DNA of 64,000 bases from Methylophilus glucosoxydans (GCF_042676145.1 NZ_JBHTJW010000003.1:62001-126000), one strand, 5' to 3'; counted from the stretch's first letter, positions 32,866-42,233 are shown. Translations and numbers: made by a program. The notes: generated by a model from the sequence alone, not told the origin.

Positions 32866-35052
32866 GTGGAAATCTATACTTCCCTCACTGCCAAACCCAT
32901 TCAAAGTTACCGTCCTTATTGGGCGAAACGCTTTGGCACCGCCCCCGTGCTGCCCATGAGTCGCGCCGAAATGGATGCATTGGGCTGGGATAGCTGCGAT
33001 ATTATTCTGGTCAGCGGCGATGCCTACATTGACCATCCCAGTTTTGGCGTCGCCCTGATTGGCCGCTTGCTTGAGGCACAAGGTTTTCGCGTGGGCATTA
33101 TTGCGCAACCAGACTGGCAGTCGGCAGAACCGTTCAAAGTGCTGGGTAAACCCAATCTGTATTTTGGCGTCACGGCCGGGAATATGGATAGCATGGTCAA
33201 CCGCTATACCGCGGACCGCAAGATACGCTCGGATGATGCCTATACGCCGAATGCCGAGGCCAATAAGCGCCCTGATCGCGCGGTACTGGTTTACTCTCAA
33301 CGTTGTAAAGAAGCCTATGCGGATGTGCCGCTGGTGATTGGCAGTATTGAAGCCAGCCTGCGTCGGATAGCGCACTATGATTACTGGTCAGATAAAGTCC
33401 GCCGTTCTATCTTGATGGATGCCAAGGCGGACTTGCTGGTGTTCGGAAACGCCGAGCGTGCCATTGTAGAACTGTCGCACCGTATTGCCCGTGGAGAAGC
33501 GATCCATGAGATTGAGGATATTCGCGGCACCGCGTTTATCCGCAAGCAAGTGCCAGATGAATTTGTGGAGGTGCCCTCTACCCGTCTCGACCGGCCAGGG
33601 GTGGTGGATAAGCACGAAGACCCCTATGCGATGAAAATGGGCAAAGCCGATGCCAGTTGCGCAACGGATGATCAGGCGAAAGACGCCAATGCCGCGGCGA
33701 TCAGCTTGCCTTTACCGCTGAAAGCTGCCAAAGTGCCGCGCGAACGTCAGGTGATCCGCATGCCTTCTTATGAAGAGGTGGTGAGTGATCCTGTCATGTA
33801 TGCGCATGCTTCACGCGTGTTGCATTTGGAGTCTAACCCGGGCAATGCACGGGCACTGGTACAAAAGCATGGCAACCGGGAGGTCTGGCTCAATCCGCCG
33901 CCGATTCCACTCACGACCAAAGAGATGGATTATGTTTATGACTTGCCTTATGCCCGCAAGCCCCATCCGGCCTATGGCGATGCCAAAATCCCGGCCTGGG
34001 AAATGATCCGCTTCTCGGTCAACATCATGCGTGGCTGCTTTGGTGGCTGTACTTTTTGTTCGATTACCGAGCATGAAGGCCGCATTATTCAAAGCCGTTC
34101 AGAAGACTCGATTTTGCGTGAAATTGAAGAAATCCGCGACAAGGTGGATGGCTTCACCGGGGTAATCTCAGACTTAGGCGGCCCGACCGCCAATATGTAT
34201 CGCCTCTCCTGCAAGTCTGAAGAGATCGAAAAAAATTGCCGCAAGTTGTCCTGTGTCTATCCGGGCGTGTGTGAAAACCTCAACACCGACCATTCCGCGT
34301 TAATCCAGTTGTATCGTAAGGCGCGCAACCTGCGCGGTGTCAAAAAGATTTTAATCGGTTCCGGCTTGCGTTACGACCTGGCCGTGAAGTCGCCCGAGTA
34401 TGTGAAAGAGCTGGTGCAGCATCACGTGGGCGGCTATCTCAAGATTGCGCCTGAACATTCTGAAGAGAATGTGCTAAGCAAAATGATGAAGCCGGGCATG
34501 GGCGCCTATGATGAGTTCAAGCGCATGTTTGAGCGCTTCAGTGCCGAGGCGGGTAAAAAGCAGTATTTGATCCCGTATTTTATTGCCTCGCATCCAGGCA
34601 CCACCGATGAAGACATGCTCAATCTAGCCTTGTGGCTCAAGCGTAATGATTTTAGATTGGATCAGGTGCAAACCTTTACGCCGACGCCGATGGCGATGGC
34701 CACAGCCATGTATCACAGCGGTAAAAATCCGCTGCGTAAAGTGACGGCGGATTCTGAAACCGTGCCCGTCCCTAAAGCAGGCAATATCCGCAAATTGCAC
34801 AAAGCGTTTATCCGCTACCACGATCCACAAAACTGGCCGATGCTGCGTGAAGCCTTGAAGAAAATGGGCAGAGCGGATTTGATTGGCAATGGTAAAAAGC
34901 ACCTGGTGCCCGCATACCAGCCTGCCGTGTTGCCTCAAATCGTGCAATCGGACGGCAGCCGCTTCCAGGCCAAGCCATTAGCTAAAGGCTTTAACCAGAC
35001 CAAAAGCTTTGCCAGCCCGAAAAAGCACGCGCCGCGCAGCAAAAAACATTGA
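32866..35052 (+). CDS. ygiQ: YgiQ-family radical SAM protein
   Basis: The 728-residue protein begins like E. coli YgiQ (RYW/PYWAKRFGTAPVLPMSR, then GWDSCDIILVSGDAYIDHPSF). The radical SAM cluster motif is MRGCFGGCTFCSITEH, preceded by AWEMIRFSVNI, and the distal region has LKIAPEHSEENVLSKMMKPG. The tail (about 690-728) is basic and low-complexity. Its reaction is not known; it is a radical SAM enzyme whose by-product 5'-deoxyadenosine could feed the mtnA pathway. The start is the GTG at 32866; the near upstream ATG is out of frame. Confidence 0.9.
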   Translation: MEIYTSLTAKPIQSYRPYWAKRFGTAPVLPMSRAEMDALGWDSCDIILVSGDAYIDHPSFGVALIGRLLEAQGFRVGIIAQPDWQSAEPFKVLGKPNLYFGVTAGNMDSMVNRYTADRKIRSDDAYTPNAEANKRPDRAVLVYSQRCKEAYADVPLVIGSIEASLRRIAHYDYWSDKVRRSILMDAKADLLVFGNAERAIVELSHRIARGEAIHEIEDIRGTAFIRKQVPDEFVEVPSTRLDRPGVVDKHEDPYAMKMGKADASCATDDQAKDANAAAISLPLPLKAAKVPRERQVIRMPSYEEVVSDPVMYAHASRVLHLESNPGNARALVQKHGNREVWLNPPPIPLTTKEMDYVYDLPYARKPHPAYGDAKIPAWEMIRFSVNIMRGCFGGCTFCSITEHEGRIIQSRSEDSILREIEEIRDKVDGFTGVISDLGGPTANMYRLSCKSEEIEKNCRKLSCVYPGVCENLNTDHSALIQLYRKARNLRGVKKILIGSGLRYDLAVKSPEYVKELVQHHVGGYLKIAPEHSEENVLSKMMKPGMGAYDEFKRMFERFSAEAGKKQYLIPYFIASHPGTTDEDMLNLALWLKRNDFRLDQVQTFTPTPMAMATAMYHSGKNPLRKVTADSETVPVPKAGNIRKLHKAFIRYHDPQNWPMLREALKKMGRADLIGNGKKHLVPAYQPAVLPQIVQSDGSRFQAKPLAKGFNQTKSFASPKKHAPRSKKH

Positions 35053-35056
35053 TGGA

Positions 35057-36151
35057 TTAGCGTGCCGCTTGCGTCGGCACTATGCCGGCATTGAGCAGCG
35101 TAGGCGGGCGATAATCGGCTTGTGCCAGCCATTTTTCCGCTACCGAACTATCCAGCGTTACGTTAACCGCCGTCACCGGCAGGGCTTGCAGCGCATTGGC
35201 TAGGTCGGGGGAGGGCGTGACTGGGCTGCCACGATAAGGCCGGTAAAATCTACCATCGCCTTTGCTAAACAAGCCCTTGAACAAAGCATACAGGCCATAA
35301 GCAAACGCTTTGTATGCATCTGTGGGGCTGGATAAGCAGGCATTAGGGGCCACTGAAAACGGTTTCAGTTTAAGGCCTGCGGCACGGGCTTTGTCCAGCA
35401 TCCATCCCAGTGCAATGGTGGCCAGCGGGTCATGGCCATAACCGCCGCCGACATTGGCGTGCGCGCCGATAAACCAGCGCTGCTCCACCGCAATGTTCTC
35501 AGGTTTTTGCTGGCCGCCCGCATTAGTCCACATCGCTACTTTATAAGCTTCACGGTGTTCGTCTATTGCCATCGCATGGTAGGCATAAGAAACGATTTTT
35601 GACAGCTCGGTATCATGCCAGGCATAAAATCCCTGCTCTGAAATCATGGTGCCGGGGATGCCGAGCGCGCCGACGGTATCCCAAATTCCCAGAAAATGGA
35701 CACGGACTTCCTGGCTGTAGGTCTGCCTGAACGCCAGGCACTGGGGGCTCTCCGGTGCGGCGGATTTGTCGCGGTAGAGCGCTTCAGCGCGTGCGAGCAA
35801 ATCAGGTGTGCTGGTGTTGAGCAACCCGCATTTTCGGATCAAGCCGACCAGGCTTCTGGCCGTATACGCGCCACGGCTAAAGCCAAACACCCAAATTTCA
35901 TCGCCTGCCTGATAGCGCCTGACTAGCCAGTCATAGCCTTTAAGCAGGTTTTTGCTCAAGCCATACCCAAATAGTCCCCCGCGCAACTTTTCGCCGGTGC
36001 CGGTCCCCACGCCAGGTTCATAGAAAAAACGCTGTTCAATGTCGCCATCCTTGGCTTCGATTAAGGTTGAGAGTTGGTAGACGTTGGTCAGGTCTTGCGG
36101 GTCGTTCCAGGTGCCATCAAATAAAACAATCAAACGTTTGTTGCTTTTCAT
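35057..36151 (-). CDS. DUF2235 / Tle1-like alpha/beta hydrolase
   Basis: From the ATG at 36151 (GGAG about ten bases upstream) the protein is 364 residues. It has the DUF2235 landmarks: LIVLFDGTWNDPQDLTNVY, FYEPGVGTG, the nucleophile elbow VFGFSRGAYTARSLVG, FLGIWDTVGALGIPG and WFIGAHANVGGGY. This domain is the catalytic part of Tle1 type VI secretion phospholipases, but many stand-alone members exist. No type VI, VgrG or immunity gene is adjacent, so an effector role is unsupported; an intracellular lipase or esterase is equally likely. It is convergent with ygiQ with a four-base gap. Confidence 0.85.
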   Translation of the reverse strand: MKSNKRLIVLFDGTWNDPQDLTNVYQLSTLIEAKDGDIEQRFFYEPGVGTGTGEKLRGGLFGYGLSKNLLKGYDWLVRRYQAGDEIWVFGFSRGAYTARSLVGLIRKCGLLNTSTPDLLARAEALYRDKSAAPESPQCLAFRQTYSQEVRVHFLGIWDTVGALGIPGTMISEQGFYAWHDTELSKIVSYAYHAMAIDEHREAYKVAMWTNAGGQQKPENIAVEQRWFIGAHANVGGGYGHDPLATIALGWMLDKARAAGLKLKPFSVAPNACLSSPTDAYKAFAYGLYALFKGLFSKGDGRFYRPYRGSPVTPSPDLANALQALPVTAVNVTLDSSVAEKWLAQADYRPPTLLNAGIVPTQAAR

Positions 36152-36367
36152 CTGGCTGTCTCCGGGGTTGAGGGGGAAGTGTCGCTGTATCCTTGAGTGC
36201 TTGATCATGGAGCTACCTGCCTATGGTAGTCCTCGGCGTGGGGGCTGGCAATGACGGCCTGATGCCTTGCAATCATGGCAGCGGATATTTATTTGTGAGA
36301 CGATGTCACAATGCCGGTTGCTGAGGGTTTGCAACTGTTTAGCTAATCACAAAAAGTGAGGAATTTG

Positions 36368-37216
36368 ATGCGAAGTGTCCGTTTGTTCGCCCTGTGTTTA
36401 TTGATGGTAACCCCACTGCTGCAAGCGGCTGAGAAAGGCCTGTTCTGGCAGCTGGAGGCGCCCAATGGCCAGGTCAGTTACCTGTTTGGCACTATGCATA
36501 CCGACGATAACCGGGTCACCAACTTTTCAGCGCCGGTGATTCAGGCGCTTAAAAATGTGAATATGTTTATGCTGGAGGTAGCAGAGGCGCCGCCAGTGAG
36601 TCTTTTGCAAATGCCAGACAGCAATTTGAAACAGTTACTCTCTGAAGCAGAATTGCAGCAGGTCGCTGCGCTGGCAGACATGCACGTGATCCCGATGGAT
36701 GCGGTGGTCAAAATGAAACCCTGGTTGCTGGCAGTCATGTTTGATTTGCCCAAGCCACAAACGCCGTTTGCGCAAGATCTGTTGCTTAAAGCTAAAGCAG
36801 AGGAGTTCGACAAACGTATTGTGGGATTAGAAAGTGCGCAAGCGCATTTTGGGGTCATGGATAGTTTGTCCATGGATGAGCAGTTGCTCATGTTGCGTGC
36901 GGTGCTCAAACGCAGCCTAAAGCAAAAGGAGCAAGACTTTGAACGGTTGATGAAAGCTTATCTGGCGGGGGATGCCGAGCAGGTCGCGAATATGGATGAT
37001 GCCATGACGCGTGGCATTTTGCCGGCCGCTTTGTGGCAACGCATGCGCGTCAAGTTGCTGGACGAACGCAATGTGGTGATGGCCGAGCGTAGTCTGGAGC
37101 AGGCGCGACAAGGCAGTGTGTTTATTGCCGTTGGTGCAGCGCATTTGGCCGGTAAAAATGGCTTGTTACAGGCCTTCAGGCAGGCGGGCTTTAAAGTCAC
37201 CGCCATCAAAAAATAG
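36368..37216 (+). CDS. TraB/GumN-family secreted protein
   Basis: From the ATG at 36368 (GAGG about seven bases upstream) the product is 282 residues with a signal peptide LFALCLLMVTPLLQAA. The mature part shows the TraB/GumN pattern: GLFWQLEAPNGQVSYLFGTMHTDD at the start (key GTMH), FDKRIVGLESAQAHFGVMD in the middle and GSVFIAVGAAHLAGKNGLL with KVTAIKK at the end. The family is related to Tiki metalloproteases, and the GTMH and GAAHL histidines would be metal ligands. The substrate is unknown. Confidence 0.85.
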   Translation: MRSVRLFALCLLMVTPLLQAAEKGLFWQLEAPNGQVSYLFGTMHTDDNRVTNFSAPVIQALKNVNMFMLEVAEAPPVSLLQMPDSNLKQLLSEAELQQVAALADMHVIPMDAVVKMKPWLLAVMFDLPKPQTPFAQDLLLKAKAEEFDKRIVGLESAQAHFGVMDSLSMDEQLLMLRAVLKRSLKQKEQDFERLMKAYLAGDAEQVANMDDAMTRGILPAALWQRMRVKLLDERNVVMAERSLEQARQGSVFIAVGAAHLAGKNGLLQAFRQAGFKVTAIKK

Positions 37217-37257
37217 CGGTTAAACTGTCTCGTTGGAAAGCGTTATCAGCTGTTGGT

Positions 37258-37740
37258 CTAGCGCGCCTGCGCAGAGGCGACTTCCTGTGCAATCTGGTTA
37301 ATGTGGGCGACAAAATCAGCATCTTCGCCGACCAGCAGTCGTGGCAGGTGCTGGCGGAAATCCTCACGCTGGCACCATTCGCGCATGTAATCCTCCCACG
37401 ACATCCATCGGCGCAAGCGTTTGCCACGCATGTCGGGATCGTAAGCCAGCAAATAGGCGCGCTCAAACAGTGAAATAAGGATTTCAAACAACACCAGTTT
37501 GCGCTCCTCCTGTTCGGCGCTGAGCGCCAGGGATTCGCGGTTGGAGCGCAATTGCAGGTCAGGGTGAGCCATCACCAGCTTGAGAAAATCCGTGTAGTTA
37601 TCTGCCAGTAACTGGTAGACCTCTTCATCTTCATTTTCGCGCTCTTTGCGCTGTTCAAGCACAAACGTCACAATGGCCAGCGGCAAGCCGACCACGGTGA
37701 CCACATAGCTCAGTAATTCCCAGGTTTCTAATGACATCAA
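37258..37740 (-). CDS. membrane-anchored hypothetical protein, 160 aa
   Basis: I do not recognise a named function. Residues about 9-28 (LLSYVVTVVGLPLAIVTFVL) form one membrane anchor; the rest is a charged, helical cytoplasmic domain with LLADNYTDFLKLVMAHPDL, FEILISLFERAYLLAY and a tryptophan-rich MSWEDYMREWCQREDFR. This layout is typical of small single-pass proteins related to DUF4760-like groups, but I cannot confirm it. It is convergent with the GumN-like gene and lies downstream of the CheY-like regulator on the same strand. Confidence 0.6.
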   Translation of the reverse strand: MMSLETWELLSYVVTVVGLPLAIVTFVLEQRKERENEDEEVYQLLADNYTDFLKLVMAHPDLQLRSNRESLALSAEQEERKLVLFEILISLFERAYLLAYDPDMRGKRLRRWMSWEDYMREWCQREDFRQHLPRLLVGEDADFVAHINQIAQEVASAQAR

Positions 37741-37788
37741 AGCACCGCAGTGTTTCAGGCCGGGTCCGGCCAGGGTTAAGAAGGGTAG

Positions 37789-38169
37789 TTAGTTGATCTG
37801 GCTGGCACGCTGTTGAATGATGTCTATGCACTCATCAAACTGCAAGGACTTGTCAAAAAAATACTCTACGCCCATATTTTGCGCCAGATTACGATAGTAA
37901 CTGTTGCCATGATTGGTCAACATGACAATGTCAGGCGTTTTGTAAGGGTAGCTCTGCTGGCGGGTATGCCTGACCACATCAAAGCCCGTGCCTTTGGCCA
38001 GCTCAATGTCGAGCACGACCATGTCGTACTCATGGGCATTGAGCAGGTTGATCGCTTCATCACTGGTGGTGGCGACATCCTGGATATCAAGCTGCTGACA
38101 GTCTTGCAGCATTTCCACAATGACATCACGGATCAACGCAGAATCTTCAACTAACAATAATCTATACAT
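37789..38169 (-). CDS. stand-alone CheY-like response regulator
   Basis: The 126-residue protein is a receiver domain only: LLLVEDSALIRD with the acidic pair, phospho-acceptor Asp in DMVVLDIELAKGTGFD, Thr in VMLTNHG and Lys in FFDKSLQFDE. It has no output domain, so it acts through protein contact. It lies 89 bases downstream of the NarL-type regulator on the same strand. Together with the CHASE3-type kinase at 40128-41558 they probably make one signalling group; which kinase phosphorylates it is not shown. Confidence 0.88.
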   Translation of the reverse strand: MYRLLLVEDSALIRDVIVEMLQDCQQLDIQDVATTSDEAINLLNAHEYDMVVLDIELAKGTGFDVVRHTRQQSYPYKTPDIVMLTNHGNSYYRNLAQNMGVEYFFDKSLQFDECIDIIQQRASQIN

Positions 38170-38258
38170 AACAATCTCACCAATGACTCCCTGGGTGATC
38201 TAATTTAAGCAAGTTGAATGCTGACATGACAAAAGGGCGCCTTGTTAGTGATTTTTCT

Positions 38259-38891
38259 TTAGTTAAGTAGCCCATATTTAATGGCATAGTATGTCAGGTC
38301 AGCATTTGATTTCATGGCCATTTTTTCCAGAATGCGACTGCGATAAGTGCTCACGGTCTTGATACTGATGAAGAGCTCCTCTGCAATGGCCGTTGGGGTC
38401 TGCCCCGCAGCCAGCTTGACGAATACTTGAAACTCGCGGTCGGACAGGGTTTCATGTAACTGTTTCTCCGAAGGATGACTCAGTTCATTGGTCATCAGCT
38501 CTGCCAGTTCGGCCGAAATATAGCGTTTGCCGCTGGCAATGGTGCGGATGGCCTGAATGATTTCATCTGAATCCGCATTTTTCGACAAATAGCCCTTGCA
38601 GCCGTTACGCATCAGGTTCAATGCATACTGGTCTTCAGAATAGCCGCTCAGCACCAGCACCGGCAAGGTCGGGGCGACGTGCTTAAGCTCATGCAGCGTA
38701 TCGACCCCATTTTTATCCGGCATGGAAATATCCAGCACCATGGCATCAAACTCGTTTTTGCGTACCAGCTGGATGGCTTCTGAGCCAGAGCTTGCTTCTC
38801 CGGTGACCTGCAGGTCAGACTCAAGCTCAATCAGGTTACGTAAACCATCACGAACAATACTGTGATCATCTACCAAAAGAATTCTTTTCAT
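38259..38891 (-). CDS. NarL/LuxR-family response regulator
   Basis: The 210-residue regulator has a receiver domain (ILLVDDHSIVRDGLRNL; Asp in FDAMVLDISMPDKNG; Lys in GYLSKNADSDE) and a LuxR-type helix-turn-helix (LSDREFQVFVKLAAGQ, ISIKTVSTYRSRILEKM). Close relatives of this layout include UvrY/GacA-like and stress regulators. It precedes the CheY-like gene and follows the YqjE-like gene by nine bases on the same strand. The HisKA_3-type kinase encoded divergently at 40128-41558 is its natural partner candidate. Confidence 0.88.
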   Translation of the reverse strand: MKRILLVDDHSIVRDGLRNLIELESDLQVTGEASSGSEAIQLVRKNEFDAMVLDISMPDKNGVDTLHELKHVAPTLPVLVLSGYSEDQYALNLMRNGCKGYLSKNADSDEIIQAIRTIASGKRYISAELAELMTNELSHPSEKQLHETLSDREFQVFVKLAAGQTPTAIAEELFISIKTVSTYRSRILEKMAMKSNADLTYYAIKYGLLN

Positions 38892-38900
38892 GTGGTTCTC

Positions 38901-39404
38901 TTATTGTTTTGGGGTGTCAGAAGCCGGTTTTTCAGTATGAGCTGCTTCGCCACCCTCATCTTCAGGTGTTGCCGGTGGCGGTGGCGCAATCTCGTTGCGG
39001 AATACCTGCCAGTCATGACTGATCATTGACAGCGAATCTGCAAACAATGGTTTTTTGTACCACTGTGCACGCACTGCCAGAAACACAATCAGCCCGATGG
39101 CGGCAGGAATCAGCATCACCAGCCCCAGAATCAAGGTGCGATGTGGATTCTCCCACAAGATGGAAAACAGCCACATCAACCCGAGCAAGCCGGTAAAAAT
39201 AAACATGCTGAAGACCACCAGCAGGCCGACAATGCTGGTAGCCATACGTTGGGTTTCCTCCAGAAAATCCTGCTTCATGTGTTGCGCTCTGTCTTCGGTA
39301 TAGTCAGCCACATGATGGCGCAAATTGATGAAATTATCCTTCAATGCCGAGACTTTACGGTCTAGAAACAGTACAGCCACAAATTTCAGGAGGTTTAACC
39401 ACAT
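38901..39404 (-). CDS. YqjE/holin-X-like membrane protein
   Basis: The 167-residue protein has a soluble N-terminal helix (VSALKDNFINLRHHVADYTEDRA, split as KDNFINLRHHVADY), two transmembrane helices (IVGLLVVFSMFIFTGLLGL and LILGLVMLIPAAIGLIVF, about 57-80 and 91-112) and a proline- and glutamate-rich C-terminal tail. It fits the phage-holin-family/YqjE group often found downstream of DUF883 genes, as here. It starts 12 bases after the DUF883 gene. The role is unknown; YqjD/YqjE proteins attach ribosomes to the membrane in stationary phase in E. coli. Confidence 0.75.
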   Translation of the reverse strand: MWLNLLKFVAVLFLDRKVSALKDNFINLRHHVADYTEDRAQHMKQDFLEETQRMATSIVGLLVVFSMFIFTGLLGLMWLFSILWENPHRTLILGLVMLIPAAIGLIVFLAVRAQWYKKPLFADSLSMISHDWQVFRNEIAPPPPATPEDEGGEAAHTEKPASDTPKQ

Positions 39405-39416
39405 AGATTTCCTTAA

Positions 39417-39833
39417 TTATTCGCGACGCTTGGCGCCCAACAGGTATCCTATCAGCAAACCGACGCCAGCGGCTACCAGTACCGTACCCAGTGGATGCTC
39501 TTGCACCGTGTCAGCGGTTTTGTCCTTAATGCTGTGGTAGGTATCGCTGACTTCACGCTGTACCTGATCCTTCACACGGCCTGCTTTCGCTGACAGGTTA
39601 GAAGCCAATGCCGCTGCATTTTCTTCGCTGGTCAAACGGTCGATATTTGCTTTCAGGGTGTGAATCAAGGCCTTGGCCTTGTCTTGTGTCGTGTCAGCCG
39701 TGTCATTGACTGCGTCCAGCAAATCATTAGCGGTGGATTTGACTTGCGCTGCAATTTCTTCAATGGCTTGGTCAGATTTTTTAGCTAAATCATCCGTTGT
39801 ATTTTCAACATGGTCTTTGGAAAAATTAAACAT
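39417..39833 (-). CDS. DUF883 (YqjD/ElaB-like) membrane-anchored protein
   Basis: The 138-residue protein is a long amphipathic helix region rich in Ala, Lys, Asp and Thr (VENTTDDLAKKSDQAIEEI and on), ending with a single hydrophobic anchor, EHPLGTVLVAAGVGLLIGYLLG, and a basic AKRRE tail. That C-terminal signature defines DUF883, whose E. coli members YqjD and ElaB bind ribosomes or membranes in stationary phase and stress. It leads a minus-strand operon DUF883, YqjE-like, NarL-type regulator, CheY-like regulator. Confidence 0.85.
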   Translation of the reverse strand: MFNFSKDHVENTTDDLAKKSDQAIEEIAAQVKSTANDLLDAVNDTADTTQDKAKALIHTLKANIDRLTSEENAAALASNLSAKAGRVKDQVQREVSDTYHSIKDKTADTVQEHPLGTVLVAAGVGLLIGYLLGAKRRE

Positions 39834-40127
39834 TTTGCAACTCCTTTAAAAAGTCATACAGCATGGTTGAAATCGATCTTGATGTTATATGAGCATTAAG
39901 ATGCGTTTTCAATATGGTGCCATCTTAACTGCCCGGCCTGCGAGAACCTATCGGCTCACTACCGATTACACGGTCAGAATTCTCTGACAATGCTTATTTG
40001 GCTTGATCACGCATGTTTACATTGCCCATCCTCATCAAGCCCGTTATGATGATAATGTATTGTTCACAATGCACATTAAAATACGCTGGATTGACCCTTC
40101 TTTCAATCTTTATCCTTGTAAACCCGC

Positions 40128-41558
40128 ATGCAAAAAATCAGAACCCAATTGATGGCCTTGCTGGACAGGCTGGAAGTCATCAGTGATACCTTTGGCGGTA
40201 ATACGGTGGCTTTACTGACGGTGAGTTTACTGCTCGCTGCGGCCATGCTGGTGGTGAACGATCGCTTGATCGTCAATACGCGTGAAAAAACAGACCTGCT
40301 GACCAAACTGGACCAGCTCCTGATGGAGGAGTGGAAAACACAAGCCAGTCTTTCGGTGGCTGAAAGCGCGCAGCGCGGCTACTTGCTCACCCGTTCGGAA
40401 AACTATTTCGCGCCTTATGACGAGGCGACGCAGGAGATCAGCGAACATCTGCAAAACATCAATACGCTGTTGAACCACACCAATCTGGTCAAGCACATCA
40501 CGATACAAAACATCATGAACCAGCTGGTCAACAGCATAGCCAAAAAATCTGCCGAAATGAGTGTGACCATTGATTTTGCCAAGAAGCACCAGTTCGACAA
40601 GGCATTGGCCGTGGTCAAGCTGGACTCTGGCATTAAAGAAAGTGCGAACGTGCAAATGCTCTCGCGCCAGTTTGAGAAGGAAATCACCGATTACCGTCAC
40701 GAACTGGCCGAGGCGAGAAATAATATGCGGCGCATGATGCGCTGGTTTGTCATGGCGTGCCCGTTGATCTTTGTGTCACTGGTGGTACTGGTGATTCGCC
40801 GTTTATTGCGTGAGCTGGCAGAAAAAGCCAATTTGCACGAACGCTTGACGGATGAGAACGCTGAATACGAGCGCAATATCCAGACCCTAACCGTCAGCCT
40901 GCAACGACAGGCCCTGCAGGCACAGACCAACATTGAGCGTGAGCGATACCAGCTCTCGCGCGAATTGCATGATGAGCTGGGCTCGTTGTTGACAGCCATT
41001 AAAATGGATATTTCCTGGGCGATCAAATACTTAAAAGACAGCTCGCCGCAAATCACCGACAAGCTGAAAAAGACCAACCAATACCTGGACCGTAGTATCA
41101 ACTTTAAACGTGAGATTGTGCAAAACCTGCACCCCTCCATGATCAAGAGTTTTGGTCTGATCGCCTCGTTGCAAAACCTGGTTGATGAGGCCGCTGCCCG
41201 TAACCATTGGCAAATGGATATCATCATGCCCGAGCAAGAGCTCATGATGAACGAGACCTTGAGTTTGATTATTTATCGCCTGGTGCAAGAGAGCCTGAAT
41301 AACTGCAGCAAGTATGCACAGGCCAGTGGCGTTTCGGTGCATCTGATGCACGACGACCAGCATATCAAGCTTGAAATTGCCGATAATGGTATCGGCTTTG
41401 ACATGAGTAGTCTGAACAGTAGTAACACCGGCATTAGCGGCATGCGCAACCGGGTAGAGTCTATTGGCGGCCATTATGAAGTCACCAGTACGCCTGGCCA
41501 GGGCACCAGTACGCGGGTGATGTTACCTTTCCTCGCTGCCGAACCGGCAAACAACTAA
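40128..41558 (+). CDS. CHASE3-type sensor histidine kinase (NarX-like)
   Basis: The 476-residue kinase has a first membrane helix (about 24-42), an extracytoplasmic CHASE3-like helical domain (SLSVAESAQRGYLLTRSENYF fits the family as SVAESAQRGYLLT), a second helix (about 200-220), a coiled coil and a HisKA_3 domain with the phospho-acceptor in LSRELHDELGSLLTAIKMD. The ATPase domain has ESLNNCSKYAQASG, IADNGIGFDMS and GISGMRNRVESIGG. It is transcribed divergently from the operon carrying two response regulators and probably signals to them. A perfect eight-base hairpin follows at 41568-41588. Confidence 0.88.
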   Translation: MQKIRTQLMALLDRLEVISDTFGGNTVALLTVSLLLAAAMLVVNDRLIVNTREKTDLLTKLDQLLMEEWKTQASLSVAESAQRGYLLTRSENYFAPYDEATQEISEHLQNINTLLNHTNLVKHITIQNIMNQLVNSIAKKSAEMSVTIDFAKKHQFDKALAVVKLDSGIKESANVQMLSRQFEKEITDYRHELAEARNNMRRMMRWFVMACPLIFVSLVVLVIRRLLRELAEKANLHERLTDENAEYERNIQTLTVSLQRQALQAQTNIERERYQLSRELHDELGSLLTAIKMDISWAIKYLKDSSPQITDKLKKTNQYLDRSINFKREIVQNLHPSMIKSFGLIASLQNLVDEAAARNHWQMDIIMPEQELMMNETLSLIIYRLVQESLNNCSKYAQASGVSVHLMHDDQHIKLEIADNGIGFDMSSLNSSNTGISGMRNRVESIGGHYEVTSTPGQGTSTRVMLPFLAAEPANN

Positions 41559-41567
41559 GCCTCCTTA

Positions 41568-41588
41568 TACAGCGTTTTGCACGCTGTA
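41568..41588 (+). terminator. hairpin after the CHASE3 kinase gene
   Basis: TACAGCGT-TTTGC-ACGCTGTA, eight-base perfect stem ten bases after the stop. No T-run follows, so it is a weak terminator candidate. Confidence 0.4.
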
Positions 41589-41704
41589 GTCATATTCTGA
41601 CAAGGGATTCAGTCGGTGGACGACTGACCCCTGCGCTCCCAGCCAGTAACATGGCTACACATCGCATCAACTACTTTGCGATGTGCGTAAATAAGGAGAC
41701 GCAA

Positions 41705-42220
41705 ATGTCAATGTCAAAATATAAACAAGCAATCATCTTTGGCAGCCTGTTGGCAACAACAATCACTGTGAATGCCTTTGCGTTCGATTTGGACGAAGTG
41801 CAAAACGGCGTACAGCCCTATCAGGAAGAGTTTAAGGCCTTGGACAAGAATGGCAACAGCACCTTGACCTGGGCAGAAATACAGCAAGACAAAAACGTAA
41901 AGAAAAAAGATTTCAAAGCGTTTGACCACGACAATGATGGCACTTTGAGCTATGAAGAATTTGCAGAGCTTAAGACACAGACCAGCCAGAAAGCCATTAA
42001 AGGCGCCATGTCTGACAGCTGGATCACCACTAAAGTCAAAGCCAAACTGCTCGAGGAAGAATCCTTGAAGTCACTCAAGATCAGCGTGGAAACTCATAAA
42101 GGCGAAGTATTGCTGAGTGGATTTGTGGGAGATGCCTCTCTCAAAGCCAAGGCTGAAGAATTGGTGACTGGTGTAGAGGGCGTTAAATCTGTGAAAAACG
42201 CTATTGTGGTGAAAGGTTAA
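41705..42220 (+). CDS. secreted EF-hand plus BON domain protein
   Basis: From the ATG at 41705, which has AAGGAG upstream, the product is 171 residues with a signal peptide (IIFGSLLATTITVNAFA). Two EF-hand calcium loops follow: DKNGNSTLTWAE and DHDNDGTLSYEE. The C-terminal part is a BON domain (SDSWITTKVKAKLLEE, ISVETHKGEVLLSGFV, VEGVKSVKNAIVV). BON domains bind phospholipid or envelope surfaces, as in OsmY and DolP. A calcium-binding module fused to BON is uncommon and suggests calcium-tuned membrane binding in the periplasm, which is inference. Confidence 0.85.
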   Translation: MSMSKYKQAIIFGSLLATTITVNAFAFDLDEVQNGVQPYQEEFKALDKNGNSTLTWAEIQQDKNVKKKDFKAFDHDNDGTLSYEEFAELKTQTSQKAIKGAMSDSWITTKVKAKLLEEESLKSLKISVETHKGEVLLSGFVGDASLKAKAEELVTGVEGVKSVKNAIVVKG

Positions 42221-42233
42221 CTCACACCCCCTC

